Positions 1 through 8,865 are shown, counted from the stretch's first letter. The stretch: 64,000 bases of DNA from Kitasatospora sp. SolWspMP-SS2h (GCF_003259315.1 NZ_QLLT01000021.1:62001-126000), one strand, 5' to 3'. Notes: a model not told the origin generated them from the sequence alone. Numbers and translations are program-made.

Positions 1-54
1 CACCCGCCCCGCCGCCGTCGGCGGCACTCCCACGACCCCAGGAAGGGACCGAGC

Positions 55-1833
55 GTGCAGCAGCCAGCCGCTGACTCCGTACTCCACCTGCCACCCCAGC
101 TCACCACTGGGCACTGGCGGGCCGCCGGACGGGACATGCTCGCCAAACTGCTCGGCGAATTCGCCTACGAGGAACTGCTCCATCCCCGCCCCGACGGCGA
201 CGGCCGCCACCTGGTGCGGCTCCCGGACGCCGACTACCGGTTCGCCGCCCGCCGGGGCGCGTACGGGAGCTGGCGGGTCGACCCGGCGTCGGTCGAGGGC
301 GGCGACGACCCGCTGCGCTTCCTCCAGCAGGCCCGGCACGTCCTCGGGATGAGCGGCGACACCACCGGCCACCTGGTCCGCGAACTCACCGCCACCCTGA
401 TCGCCGACGCCCATCTGCGGGCCACCGCGCTGAGCGCCGCCGAACTCGCCGACCTCGACCACGTCGCCCTGGAGGGCCGGCAGACCGGCCACCCGTGGAT
501 CGTCGCCAACAAGGGCCGGATCGGCTTCTCCGCCACCGACGCGGCCGGCTGGACCCCGGAGGCCCGGCTGCCCCGCACCCTGCCCTGGCTCGCCGTGCAC
601 AAGAGCCTGGCCGAGTTCCGCGGCGACCCGGCCATCTACCGCACCGAGCTCGACCCCGCCTTCCGCACCCAACTGGGCGAGCGCGCCGACGAGTTCTGGC
701 TGCTCCCGGTGCACCCCTGGCAGTGGGACGAGACCGTGGTCGGCCTGTTCGCGCCGTGGATCGCCGACGGCCGGATCGTCCCGCTGCCCAGCGACGGCGA
801 CCTGCGGCTGCCCCAGCAGTCCATCCGCTCCTTCTTCAACCTCAGCCGCCCCGACCGCTGCACCGTCAAACTGCCGCTCGCCATCCTCAACACCCTGGTC
901 TGGCGCGGCCTGCCCACCGAACGCGCCCTCGCCGCGCCCGCCGTCACCGCCTGGATCCACCGCCTGCGCGACCGGGACCCGTACCTGCGCGACGAGTGCC
1001 GGGTGGTGCTGCTCGGCGAGATCGCCTCGGTCACCGTCGAGCACCCGCTCTACCGGGACCTGCCCGACGCGCCCTACCAGTACAAGGAACTGCTCGGCGC
1101 GATCTGGCGCGAACCGCTCGGCCGCCACCTGGAGCCGGGCGAGCGGGCCCGCACGCTGGCCGCGCTGCTGCAGACCGGCTCGGACGGGCGGGCGCTGGCC
1201 GCCGAACTCGTCGCCCGCTCCGGCCTGGCGCCCCGGGAGTGGGTGAGCCGGCTGTTCGCCGCGATGCTGCCGCCGCTGCTGCACTTCCTGTACCGCTACG
1301 GACTGGTCTTCTCCCCGCACGGCGAGAACGCCATCGTGGTCTTCGACCAGGACGACGTCCCGGTCCGGCTCGCGGTCAAGGACTTCGTCGACGACGTCAA
1401 CCTCAGCGACCGGCCGCTGCCCGAACTCGCCGACCTGCCCGCCGACATCGCCGGGGTACTCAACCGGGAGGACCCGGACTACCTCTGCCAGTTCCTGCAC
1501 TCCGGCCTCTTCATCGGCGTCTACCGCTACCTCGCCCCGCTGCTGGAGGAGCAACTCGGCCTGCCGGAGCCGGAGTTCTGGGAGCTGCTGCGCGCGGAGA
1601 TCCTCGGCTGCCAGCGGCGCTTCCCCGAACTCGCGGACCGCCACCGGCTGTTCGACCTGTTCAAGCCCCGGATCGACCGGCTCTGCCTGAACCGCAACCG
1701 CCTGCTGCTCGACGGCTACCGGGACCGCCCCGACCGCCCGCACGCCGCCGTCCACGGCCAGGTCGACAACCCGCTGCACAGCACCGCGCAGCTCCCCGTC
1801 CAGCGGGTCAGGATTGTCAGTCCCGCCCCGTAG
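55..1833 (+). CDS. IucA/IucC-family NIS siderophore synthetase
   Basis: A 592-residue ATP-dependent synthetase that joins a carboxylate to an amine or hydroxamate to build an NRPS-independent siderophore in the cytoplasm. Family marks are visible: HPWQW at residues 220-224, SIRSFFN near 256-262 and the catalytic-region HGEN at 422-425. The length matches DesD/IucC-type enzymes, about 590 residues. The GTG start is preceded by AGGAAGGGA at a good distance. From memory, this position next to dinG corresponds to a second IucA/IucC locus in S. coelicolor and not to the desABCD operon, so the product need not be desferrioxamine. Partner genes (acyltransferase, decarboxylase) would lie upstream, outside the window. 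The first 54 bases contain no complete gene. One frame stays open through them and stops at 72-74, so an upstream gene could overlap this start. Family certain, substrate unknown. Confidence 0.93.
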   Translation: MQQPAADSVLHLPPQLTTGHWRAAGRDMLAKLLGEFAYEELLHPRPDGDGRHLVRLPDADYRFAARRGAYGSWRVDPASVEGGDDPLRFLQQARHVLGMSGDTTGHLVRELTATLIADAHLRATALSAAELADLDHVALEGRQTGHPWIVANKGRIGFSATDAAGWTPEARLPRTLPWLAVHKSLAEFRGDPAIYRTELDPAFRTQLGERADEFWLLPVHPWQWDETVVGLFAPWIADGRIVPLPSDGDLRLPQQSIRSFFNLSRPDRCTVKLPLAILNTLVWRGLPTERALAAPAVTAWIHRLRDRDPYLRDECRVVLLGEIASVTVEHPLYRDLPDAPYQYKELLGAIWREPLGRHLEPGERARTLAALLQTGSDGRALAAELVARSGLAPREWVSRLFAAMLPPLLHFLYRYGLVFSPHGENAIVVFDQDDVPVRLAVKDFVDDVNLSDRPLPELADLPADIAGVLNREDPDYLCQFLHSGLFIGVYRYLAPLLEEQLGLPEPEFWELLRAEILGCQRRFPELADRHRLFDLFKPRIDRLCLNRNRLLLDGYRDRPDRPHAAVHGQVDNPLHSTAQLPVQRVRIVSPAP

Positions 1834-1846
1834 GCTGGGGGGCGTC

Positions 1847-3937
1847 ATGACGAACGACACCACCGAACCCCTGCCCGGCGGCCCGGAGACGGCCGAACCC
1901 GCCGCGCCGGTCCCCGCCTCCCGCCTGCCCGAGCTGCTGCACGCCGCCGTCGCCGCCGTCGGCGGCGTGGAACGGCCCGGGCAGGTGCGGATGGCCGAAG
2001 CCGTCTCCGCCGCCGTCGACGAGGGCGAGCACCTGCTCGTCCAGGCCGGCACCGGCACCGGCAAGTCCCTCGCCTACCTGGTGCCCGCCCTCGCCCACGG
2101 CGACCGGGTGGTGGTCGCCACCGCGACGCTGGCCCTCCAGCGCCAGCTCGTCGAACGCGACCTGCCGCGCACCGTCGAGGCCCTGCACCCGGTGCTGCGC
2201 CGCCGCCCGCTGTTCGCCATGCTCAAGGGCCGCTCCAACTACCTGTGCCTGCACCGCGCCAACGAGGGCACCCCGAGCGACGAGGGCGAGGGCCTGTTCG
2301 ACCCGGTCGACGCGCTCGGCGGCCCCACCGGCAAGCTCGGCCAGGACGTGCTCCGGCTGCGCGAGTGGGCCGAGGAGACCGAGACCGGCGACCGCGACGA
2401 CCTCACCCCCGGCGTCTCCGACCGGGCCTGGGCCCAGCTCGCCGTGACCTCCAAGGAGTGCCTGGGCGCCTCCCGCTGCGCCTACGGCGAGGAGTGCTTC
2501 GCCGAGCTGGCCCGCGAGCGCGCCAAACTGGCCGACGTGGTGGTCACCAACCACGCCATGCTCGCGATCGACGCGATCGAGGGCGCCCCCGTGCTGCCCG
2601 AGCACGGCCTGCTGATCATCGACGAGGCCCACGAGCTGGTGAACCGGGTCACCGGCGCGGCCACCGCCGAACTCACCGTCGGCGCGGTCAACCGGGCCGT
2701 CAAGCGCGCCGCGAAGCTCGCCAACGAGAAGGCGGTGGACGCGCTCCAGGCCGCCGCCGAGAACTTCCACGGCCTGATGGAGACCGCCCAGCCCGGCCAG
2801 GTCGACGAACTCCCCGAGTACCTCGGCTACGCGGTGGCCGGCATCCGGGACGCCTGCCGCCAGGTCATCACCTCGCTCGGCGAGACCCGCGACAAGGGCC
2901 TCACCGACGAGGACGCCGTCCGCAAGCAGGCGATGGCCTCCGCCGAGACGCTGCACGAGACCGCGGACCGGCTGCTCACCGGCTCCGAGTACGACGTGAT
3001 CTGGATCGAGCGCTCCGACCGCTACGGCCTGGGCACCGCCTCGCTGCGGGTCGCCCCGCTCTCCGTCTCCGGCCTGCTGCGGGAGAACCTGTACCGGGAC
3101 CGCTCGGTCGTCCTCACCTCCGCCACCCTCAAGCTCGGCGGCGACTTCAACGGCGTCGCCGCCTCGCTCGGCCTGCCCGGCGAGACCAGGCTCCCCGACC
3201 ACCGCACCCCCGACGGCCCCGCCGCCGAGACCGGGGAGGACGCCCCGCCGTACTGGCGCGGCCTGGACGTGGGCTCCCCGTTCACCTACCCCAAGCAGGG
3301 CATCCTCTACGTCGCCAAGCACCTCCCGCCGCCCGGCCGGGAGCCCGACCGGCCGGAGATGCTGGACGAGCTCGCCGAGCTGATCGGCGCGGCCGGCGGC
3401 CGCACCCTGGGCCTGTTCTCCTCGATGCGGGCCGCCCAGACCGCCGCCGAGAAGCTCCGCGAGCGGCTGGACGTGCCGATCCTGCTCCAGGGCGAGGACA
3501 CCCTGGGCGAGCTGATCCGGGCCTTCGCCTCCGACGCCGAGACCTGCCTGTTCGGCACCCTCTCGCTCTGGCAGGGCGTCGACGTGCCCGGCTCCGCCTG
3601 CCAGCTCGTCGTGATGGACCGCATCCCCTTCCCGCGGCCCGACGACCCGCTGATGAGCGCCCGGCAGAAGGACGTCGAGGCGCGCGGCGGCAACGGCTTC
3701 ATGGCCGTCGCCGCGACCCACGCCGCGCTGCTGATGGCCCAGGGCGCCGGCCGGCTGGTCCGGGCCGCCGACGACAAGGGCATCGTCGCCGTCCTCGACC
3801 CGCGGCTGGCCACCGCCCGCTACGGCGGCTTCTTCCGCTCCTCCATGCCGGACTTCTGGTACACCACCGACCGCAACCAGGTCCGCCGCTCGCTCGCCGC
3901 GATCGACGCCTCGGCCCCGCCGGTCAGGCCGCGCTAG
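1847..3937 (+). CDS. dinG: DinG/YoaA-type ATP-dependent DNA helicase
   Basis: A 696-residue superfamily 2 iron-sulfur helicase of the XPD/DinG class, expected to unwind 5'-tailed forks, R-loops or G-quadruplexes during repair. Walker A AGTGTGKS lies at residues 67-74 and the DEAH box at 259-262. Four cysteines suited to a 4Fe-4S cluster are at 134, 205, 211 and 217, the last three as C-x5-C-x5-C, so the cluster looks intact. The C-terminal helicase half ends with a QGAGRLVR motif VI. The ATG at 1847 was chosen because a GGGGGG ribosome site sits just before it. The open frame extends upstream to a TTG at 1814 but would then overlap the siderophore gene. It starts 13 bases after that gene, suggesting co-transcription. 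It converges on lexA but shows no SOS box of its own. Confidence 0.93.
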   Translation: MTNDTTEPLPGGPETAEPAAPVPASRLPELLHAAVAAVGGVERPGQVRMAEAVSAAVDEGEHLLVQAGTGTGKSLAYLVPALAHGDRVVVATATLALQRQLVERDLPRTVEALHPVLRRRPLFAMLKGRSNYLCLHRANEGTPSDEGEGLFDPVDALGGPTGKLGQDVLRLREWAEETETGDRDDLTPGVSDRAWAQLAVTSKECLGASRCAYGEECFAELARERAKLADVVVTNHAMLAIDAIEGAPVLPEHGLLIIDEAHELVNRVTGAATAELTVGAVNRAVKRAAKLANEKAVDALQAAAENFHGLMETAQPGQVDELPEYLGYAVAGIRDACRQVITSLGETRDKGLTDEDAVRKQAMASAETLHETADRLLTGSEYDVIWIERSDRYGLGTASLRVAPLSVSGLLRENLYRDRSVVLTSATLKLGGDFNGVAASLGLPGETRLPDHRTPDGPAAETGEDAPPYWRGLDVGSPFTYPKQGILYVAKHLPPPGREPDRPEMLDELAELIGAAGGRTLGLFSSMRAAQTAAEKLRERLDVPILLQGEDTLGELIRAFASDAETCLFGTLSLWQGVDVPGSACQLVVMDRIPFPRPDDPLMSARQKDVEARGGNGFMAVAATHAALLMAQGAGRLVRAADDKGIVAVLDPRLATARYGGFFRSSMPDFWYTTDRNQVRRSLAAIDASAPPVRPR

Positions 3938-3970
3938 CCGCCGGTCGGCCGGCGGCCGACCACCACGCGC

Positions 3971-4027
3971 ACCGGCACGTGCGAGGGCCGGCCCGAACAG
4001 TTCGGGCCGGCCCTCGCACGTGCCGGT
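3971..4027. terminator. Bidirectional terminator, 27-bp perfect stem
   Basis: Bases 3971-3997 are the exact reverse complement of 4001-4027, separated by the 3-base loop CAG. The hairpin lies between the convergent ends of dinG and lexA and can terminate both. There is no T run, as is usual in this kind of genome. Just after it, 4028-4098 carries degenerate direct repeats of CTCGTCGTGCCGCG. Confidence 0.9.
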
Positions 4028-4098
4028 CGTTCGCCGGTGGTGCCGCGCGCTCGTCGCGTCGTTCGCTCGTCGTGCCGCGCGCTCGTCGTGCCGCGTGC

Positions 4099-4935
4099 TC
4101 AGAGGCGGCGCAGCACCGCCACCACCTTGCCGAGGATGGTCGCGTTGTCGCCCGGGATCGGCTCGTACGCCGCGTTGTGCGGCATCAGCCAGATCTTCCC
4201 GTCCTCGCGCTTGAGCCGCTTGACCGTCGCCTCGCCGTCGATCATCGCGGCCACGATGTCCCCGTTCTCGGCGACCGGCTGCTTGCGGACCGTCACCCAG
4301 TCGCCGTCGCAGATCGCGGCCTCGATCATCGAGTCGCCCTTGACCGTCAGCGCGAACAGCTCGCCCTCGCCGACCAGTTGGCGGGGCAGCGGGAAGACGT
4401 CCTCGACGGTCTGCTCGGCCAGGATCGGGCCGCCGGCCGCGATCCGGCCGACCAGCGGCACGTAGGAGGTGGACGGCCGGCCGGAGGTCTCGGCCGCGGC
4501 CGGGCGGGCCACCTCGACGCCGCGGACCTCGTAGGCGCGCGGGCGGTGCGGGTCGCGCCGCAGGAAGCCCTTGCGCTCCAGCGCCATCAGCTGGTGCGCG
4601 ACGGAGGAGGTGGAGGACAGGCCGACGGCCTGGCCGATCTCGCGCATGGACGGCGGGTAGCCGCGGCGCTGGACGGAGTCCCGGATCACCTCGATGACCC
4701 GGCGCTGGCGCTCGGTCAGCCCGGCCTCGTCGGTGCGGATGCCGGGCGGGCGGCCGGGGAGGGAGCGGGCGACGGGGACGGACGCACCGAGCGGGGGTTC
4801 CTCGATCGACTGACTGCGGCTCATGGTCTGGTCCATGCTCTCCTGGTCAGCGGTGCGCGCGGGACGCTCCTGCACCGGGATGGCGGTCTTGGCTTCGGCG
4901 GTGTGCATGACGCTGGTGGCGCTGGGGGTGGACAT
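4099..4935 (-). CDS. lexA: LexA SOS repressor / self-cleaving protease
   Basis: Represses DNA damage genes and self-cleaves when RecA is activated. Using the ATG at 4935 the protein has 278 residues. A winged helix DNA-binding domain spans about 73-139, followed by a cleavage site of the Ala-Gly type at A167-G168 and the Ser202/Lys239 catalytic dyad of the S24 latent protease domain. This ATG is preferred because GAGAGGG lies about 7 bases upstream. An upstream in-frame ATG at 4968 has no clear ribosome site. The 60 or so residues before the HTH are poorly conserved and longer than in S. coelicolor LexA (234 residues, from memory), so a still later start cannot be excluded. Two SOS-like boxes upstream indicate autoregulation. 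Confidence 0.95.
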   Translation of the reverse strand: MSTPSATSVMHTAEAKTAIPVQERPARTADQESMDQTMSRSQSIEEPPLGASVPVARSLPGRPPGIRTDEAGLTERQRRVIEVIRDSVQRRGYPPSMREIGQAVGLSSTSSVAHQLMALERKGFLRRDPHRPRAYEVRGVEVARPAAAETSGRPSTSYVPLVGRIAAGGPILAEQTVEDVFPLPRQLVGEGELFALTVKGDSMIEAAICDGDWVTVRKQPVAENGDIVAAMIDGEATVKRLKREDGKIWLMPHNAAYEPIPGDNATILGKVVAVLRRL

Positions 4936-5006
4936 CGCGGCGACCCTCTCGTCGGGCTGGTGCTCCATCTGCCCAGCTCAACTGGCCCCTCTATCGAAAG
5001 GTTGCG

Positions 5007-5022
5007 CCAAACACACGTTCGA
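5007..5022. promoter_or_regulatory. LexA-binding SOS box 1
   Basis: CCAAAC-ACAC-GTTCGA matches the actinobacterial SOS box TCGAAC-N4-GTTCGA at 10 of 12 specified positions, with a perfect right half. It lies 72 bases upstream of the chosen lexA start, where autorepression would be expected. Confidence 0.8.
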
Positions 5023-5070
5023 GTGAACTTATTCGAGGTTGGCTGACTTGATCAAGCCTCCGGGTGTAAG

Positions 5071-5086
5071 TCGATTGCTTGTTCGA
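5071..5086. promoter_or_regulatory. LexA-binding SOS box 2
   Basis: TCGATT-GCTT-GTTCGA matches TCGAAC-N4-GTTCGA at 10 of 12 specified positions. Its centre is 64 bases from that of box 1. The overlapping GTTCGACTCGAAC palindrome at 5081-5093 is a second way to read this site. It could serve lexA, nrdR or both. Confidence 0.6.
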
Positions 5087-5161
5087 CTCGAACAGTCTAT
5101 GGCGCGGCCCCGGCGGCTGTCTCCGGAACCGCCCGTTCACTCGGCGTGGTGAAGTGTCCCG

Positions 5162-5175
5162 CACTACATCTAGTG
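5162..5175. promoter_or_regulatory. NrdR box 1
   Basis: CACTACATCTAGTG is an inverted repeat resembling the ATP-cone repressor NrdR's ACAC-(AT-rich)-GTGT operator. It lies about 40 bases upstream of the nrdR -10 hexamer, so nrdR-nrdJ is probably autoregulated, as reported for S. coelicolor nrdRJ. Confidence 0.75.
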
Positions 5176-5193
5176 GTCTAGTCTCTCGTTGGG

Positions 5194-5206
5194 CACAGGT
5201 GTTGTG
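5194..5206. promoter_or_regulatory. NrdR box 2 (candidate)
   Basis: CACA-GGTGT-TGTG is an inverted repeat centred about 31 bases (three helical turns) from box 1. This is the spacing expected for paired NrdR boxes. It overlaps the expected -35 region of nrdR. The match is weaker than box 1. Confidence 0.5.
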
Positions 5207-5265
5207 TCCGGCGGGTAGAATGACGACTGTTGTACGCCGTTGGACGGGTAGGGAGGGAGTTCCAG

Positions 5266-5742
5266 GTGCACTGCCCCTTCTGCCGGCATCAGGACAGCCG
5301 AGTCGTGGACAGCCGGGCCAGCGACGACGGGAGTTCCATCCGTCGCCGCCGCCAGTGCCCCGACTGCGGCCGGCGGTTCACCACCGTCGAGACCGCCACC
5401 CTGATGGTGATCAAGCGCAGCGGCGTCACCGAGCCCTTCTCCCGCGAGAAGGTGATCTCCGGCGTCCGCAAGGCCTGCCAGGGCCGCCCGGTCACCGAGG
5501 ACGCGCTGGCCCAGCTCGGCCAGCGGGTCGAGGAGTGCGTGCGGGCCAGCGGCAGCGCCGAGCTCTCCACCCACGACGTGGGCCTGGCCATACTCGGTCC
5601 GCTGAAGGACCTGGACGTGGTGGCGTACCTCCGGTTCGCCTCGGTCTACCGCGCGTTCGACAACCTCGAGGACTTCGAGGCGGCGATCGCGGAGCTGCGG
5701 GCCGGCCGGCCGGCCGCCCCCGAACCGGTGCCCGTCCCCTAG
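5266..5742 (+). CDS. nrdR: NrdR, ribonucleotide reductase repressor
   Basis: A 158-residue repressor that senses ATP/dATP and controls ribonucleotide reductase operons. The N-terminal zinc ribbon has cysteines at 3, 6, 31 and 34 (CPFC and CPDC), followed by an ATP-cone domain at about 46-136. The GTG at 5266 gives the canonical start MHCPFC and is preceded by GGGAGGGAG. Upstream in-frame TTG codons are not supported. It is followed 181 bases later by nrdJ on the same strand, its expected target. Length and motifs are typical, so assignment is secure. Confidence 0.96.
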   Translation: MHCPFCRHQDSRVVDSRASDDGSSIRRRRQCPDCGRRFTTVETATLMVIKRSGVTEPFSREKVISGVRKACQGRPVTEDALAQLGQRVEECVRASGSAELSTHDVGLAILGPLKDLDVVAYLRFASVYRAFDNLEDFEAAIAELRAGRPAAPEPVPVP

Positions 5743-5786
5743 GGCGGACGCCGGCGCCTCCGCGCGCCCTTTTCCGCGCACGCAGC

Positions 5787-5814
5787 GCAGTACCCGCAGT
5801 ACCCCGCAGTACCC
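5787..5814 (+). repeat. Three copies of GCAGTACCC
   Basis: The nonamer GCAGTACCC occurs at 5787-5795, 5796-5804 and 5806-5814, just upstream of nrdJ. It might be a binding site array or simple slippage. No function is assigned. Confidence 0.6.
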
Positions 5815-5923
5815 GTGTGCCGTGGTGGGGTTCCGCCCTGCCCGCGTGCGGACGGAACGAACCAGTCGTGCCCGGACTTTTCCGGGCACTTCGGGCGTTT
5901 GCCCAGGAGGAGGAGCAGGAGCA

Positions 5924-8797
5924 GTGACAGACACCACGAGCGGGTCCGCACGAGGGTCGAAGTCGGACAAGGCCGCCAAGGGAGCCAAGGGCCCCAAGGC
6001 CGGGCTGCGGCTGGAGCGCATCTACACCACCCCTGGGGTCCACCCGTACGACGCGGTCACCTGGGAGCGCCGCGACGTGGTGATGACCAACTGGCGCGAC
6101 GGGTCGATCAACTTCGAGCAGCGCGGCGTCGAGTTCCCCGACTTCTGGTCGGTCAACGCGGTCAACATCGTCACCAGCAAGTACTTCCGCGGCGCGGTCG
6201 GCACCCCGCAGCGCGAGTGGAGCCTCAAGCAGATCATCGACCGGGTGGTGCTGACCTACCGCGCCGCCGGCGAGAAGCACGGCTACTTCGCCTCCCCTGA
6301 CGACGCCGAGGTCTTCGAGCACGAGCTGACCCACGCCCTCCTCCACCAGGTGTTCAGCTTCAACTCGCCGGTCTGGTTCAACGTCGGCACCCAGCAGCCG
6401 CAGCAGGTCTCGGCCTGCTTCATCCTGTCCGTCGACGACTCCATGGAGTCGATCCTCGACTGGTACAAGGAAGAGGGCATGATCTTCAAGGGCGGCTCCG
6501 GCGCCGGCCTGAACCTGTCCCGGATCCGCTCCTCCAAGGAACTGCTCTCCTCCGGCGGCAACGCCTCCGGCCCGGTCTCCTTCATGCGCGGCGCCGACGC
6601 CTCGGCCGGCACCATCAAGTCCGGCGGCGCGACCCGCCGGGCCGCCAAGATGGTCGTGCTGGACGTCGACCACCCGGACGTCGAGGCCTTCATCGAGACC
6701 AAGGTGAAGGAGGAGGAGAAGATCCGCGCGCTGCGCGACGCCGGGTTCGACATGGACCTGGGCGGCGACGACATCACCTCCGTCCAGTACCAGAACGCCA
6801 ACAACTCGGTCCGGGTGAACGACGAGTTCATGACCGCGGTGGAGAACGGCACCACCTTCGGCCTGCGCGGCCGCAAGACCGGCGAGGTCATCGAGACCGT
6901 CGACGCCAAGGGCCTGTTCCGCAAGATGGCCGAGGCCGCGTGGGCCTGCGCCGACCCGGGCATCCAGTACGACTCGGTGATCAACCACTGGCACACCTGC
7001 CCCGAGTCCGGCCGGATCAACGCCTCCAACCCCTGCTCCGAGTACATGCACCTGGACAACTCCAGCTGCAACCTGGCCTCGCTGAACCTGATGAAGTTCC
7101 TCCGCGACGACGACTCGTTCGACGCGGTCAGCTTCGCCAAGGTCGTCGAGCTGGTCATCACCGCGATGGACATCTCCATCTGCTTCGCCGACTTCCCGAC
7201 CGAGAAGATCGCCGAGACCACCCGCGCCTACCGCCAGCTCGGCATCGGCTACGCCAACCTCGGCGCCCTGCTGATGGCCACCGGCCACGCCTACGACTCG
7301 GCCGGCGGCCGCGCCCTGGCCGGCGCGATCACCTCGCTGATGACCGGCACCGCCTACCGCCGCTCCGCCGAACTCGCCGCCGTGGTCGGCCCGTACGACG
7401 GCTACGCCCGCAACGCCGCCCCGCACCGGCGGGTCATGCGGCAGCACGCGGACGCCTCGGCCGCCGTCGCCCCGCTGGACGACCTGGACACCCCGGTCTG
7501 GGCGGTCGCCAACGAGACCTGGGCCGACGTGCTCCGGCTCGGCGAGCGCAACGGGTTCCGCAACGCGCAGGCCTCGGTGCTCGCCCCGACCGGCACCATC
7601 GGCCTGATGATGGACTGCGACACCACCGGCGTCGAACCCGACCTGGCCCTGGTCAAGTTCAAGAAGCTGGTCGGCGGCGGCTCGATGCAGATCGTCAACG
7701 GCACCGTCCCGCGCGCCCTCAAGCGCCTGGGCTACCAGGACGAGCAGGTCGAGGCGGTCGTCGCGCACATCGCCGAGCACGGCAACGTCATCGACGCGCC
7801 CGGCCTGAAGACCGCCCACTACGAGGTGTTCGACTGCGCGATGGGCGAGCGGTCGATCTCCCCGATGGGCCACGTCCGGATGATGGCCGCGATCCAGCCG
7901 TGGATCTCCGGCGCCATCTCCAAGACGGTCAACATGCCGGAGAACGCCACCGTCGAGGACGTCGAGGAGATCTACTTCGAGGCGTGGAAGCTCGGCGTCA
8001 AGGCGCTGGCGATCTACCGCGACAACTGCAAGGTCGGCCAGCCGCTCTCGGCCAAGACCAAGGCCCCGGCCGCGGTCGCGGCCCCCGCCCCGGCCCCGGC
8101 CGTCCAGAAGGTCGTCGAGTACCGGCCGACCCGCAAGCGCCTGCCCAAGGGCCGCCCCGGCATCACCACCTCCTTCACGGTCGGCGGCGCCGAGGGCTAC
8201 ATGACCGCCAACTCCTACCCGGACGACGGCCTCGGCGAGGTCTTCCTCAAGATGTCCAAGCAGGGCTCGACCCTCGCGGGCATGATGGACGCCTTCTCCA
8301 TCGCCGTCTCGGTCGGCCTCCAGTACGGCGTCCCGCTGGAGACGTACGTCGCCAAGTTCACCAACATGCGCTTCGAGCCGGCCGGCCTGACCGACGACCC
8401 GGACGTGCGGATGGCGCAGTCCATCGTGGACTACATCTTCCGCCGGCTGGCCCTCGACTTCCTGCCCTTCGAGACCCGCTCCGCGCTGGGCATCCACTCC
8501 GTCGAGGAGCGCACCCGGCACCTGGAGACCGGCTCCTACGAGCCGGCCGAGGACGACGTCGACATCGAGTCGCTGGCCCAGTCCGCCCCGCTCGCCCCCG
8601 AGAAGCCGCACGTCGCGCTCCCGCTGGTCGAGCAGCCCAAGGCCGCCCCGGCCGCGCACAACTCGACCGAGCTCGCCGAGATCCGGCTCGGCCTGAACGC
8701 GGACGCCCCGCTCTGCTTCTCCTGCGGCACCAAGATGCGCCGCGCGGGCAGCTGCTACCTCTGCGAGGGCTGCGGCTCCACCAGCGGCTGCAGCTGA
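5924..8797 (+). CDS. nrdJ: NrdJ, adenosylcobalamin-dependent class II ribonucleotide reductase
   Basis: A 957-residue oxygen-independent reductase that makes deoxyribonucleotides using a vitamin B12 radical. The NxCxE finger-loop motif of the active site is at N369, C371, E373. The C-terminus carries a cysteine cluster (C931, C934, C944, C947, C950, C956) combining a zinc-ribbon-like module and the redox-active tail that re-reduces the active site. Residues about 710-730 form an Ala/Pro linker. The GTG at 5924 follows a strong GGAGGAGGAG site. The open frame continues upstream to 5822, but that portion has no homology-like character. It is co-oriented with its repressor nrdR. Confidence 0.96.
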   Translation: MTDTTSGSARGSKSDKAAKGAKGPKAGLRLERIYTTPGVHPYDAVTWERRDVVMTNWRDGSINFEQRGVEFPDFWSVNAVNIVTSKYFRGAVGTPQREWSLKQIIDRVVLTYRAAGEKHGYFASPDDAEVFEHELTHALLHQVFSFNSPVWFNVGTQQPQQVSACFILSVDDSMESILDWYKEEGMIFKGGSGAGLNLSRIRSSKELLSSGGNASGPVSFMRGADASAGTIKSGGATRRAAKMVVLDVDHPDVEAFIETKVKEEEKIRALRDAGFDMDLGGDDITSVQYQNANNSVRVNDEFMTAVENGTTFGLRGRKTGEVIETVDAKGLFRKMAEAAWACADPGIQYDSVINHWHTCPESGRINASNPCSEYMHLDNSSCNLASLNLMKFLRDDDSFDAVSFAKVVELVITAMDISICFADFPTEKIAETTRAYRQLGIGYANLGALLMATGHAYDSAGGRALAGAITSLMTGTAYRRSAELAAVVGPYDGYARNAAPHRRVMRQHADASAAVAPLDDLDTPVWAVANETWADVLRLGERNGFRNAQASVLAPTGTIGLMMDCDTTGVEPDLALVKFKKLVGGGSMQIVNGTVPRALKRLGYQDEQVEAVVAHIAEHGNVIDAPGLKTAHYEVFDCAMGERSISPMGHVRMMAAIQPWISGAISKTVNMPENATVEDVEEIYFEAWKLGVKALAIYRDNCKVGQPLSAKTKAPAAVAAPAPAPAVQKVVEYRPTRKRLPKGRPGITTSFTVGGAEGYMTANSYPDDGLGEVFLKMSKQGSTLAGMMDAFSIAVSVGLQYGVPLETYVAKFTNMRFEPAGLTDDPDVRMAQSIVDYIFRRLALDFLPFETRSALGIHSVEERTRHLETGSYEPAEDDVDIESLAQSAPLAPEKPHVALPLVEQPKAAPAAHNSTELAEIRLGLNADAPLCFSCGTKMRRAGSCYLCEGCGSTSGCS

Positions 8798-8833
8798 CCG
8801 CCCGGGGCCCCGCCCCGACCCGTTCCGGCCGCC

Positions 8834-8865
8834 GTCCCCCCGAAGCCTCCGGGCTCCGGGGGGAC
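8834..8865 (+). terminator. nrdJ terminator hairpin
   Basis: GTCCCCCCGAAGCC (8834-8847) pairs with GGCTCCGGGGGGAC (8852-8865) with a single mismatch and a 4-base loop, 37 bases after the nrdJ stop codon. Confidence 0.8.

Larger units (their letters stand above)
4936..5265. promoter_or_regulatory. Divergent lexA / nrdR regulatory region
   Basis: This 330-base gap has no convincing gene. It is clearly more AT-rich than its surroundings and separates the two divergent transcription units. It contains two LexA-type palindromes nearer lexA and two NrdR-type palindromes nearer nrdR, each listed separately. A TAGAAT -10 hexamer for nrdR is at 5216-5221, giving a leader of about 38 bases before the GTG at 5266. 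Confidence 0.8.

Noticed and set aside
1..74. 3' end of an upstream gene overlapping the siderophore synthetase
   Set aside because: One frame is open from base 3 to a TGA at 72-74, but 24 codons are too few to support a call.
1817..3721. Long minus-strand open frame (634 codons) opposite dinG
   Set aside because: High-GC antisense shadow: low-complexity Gly/Ala/Val/Arg composition, no domains, no ribosome site.
5171..5186. Left half of a dre site (AGTGGTCTAG) next to NrdR box 1
   Set aside because: The right half does not match. It overlaps the NrdR box and is probably coincidental.
5492..8659. 1055-codon minus-strand frame opposite nrdJ
   Set aside because: Composition mirrors nrdJ codons (Gly/Val/Asp/Arg/Leu runs). 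No start signal or motif.
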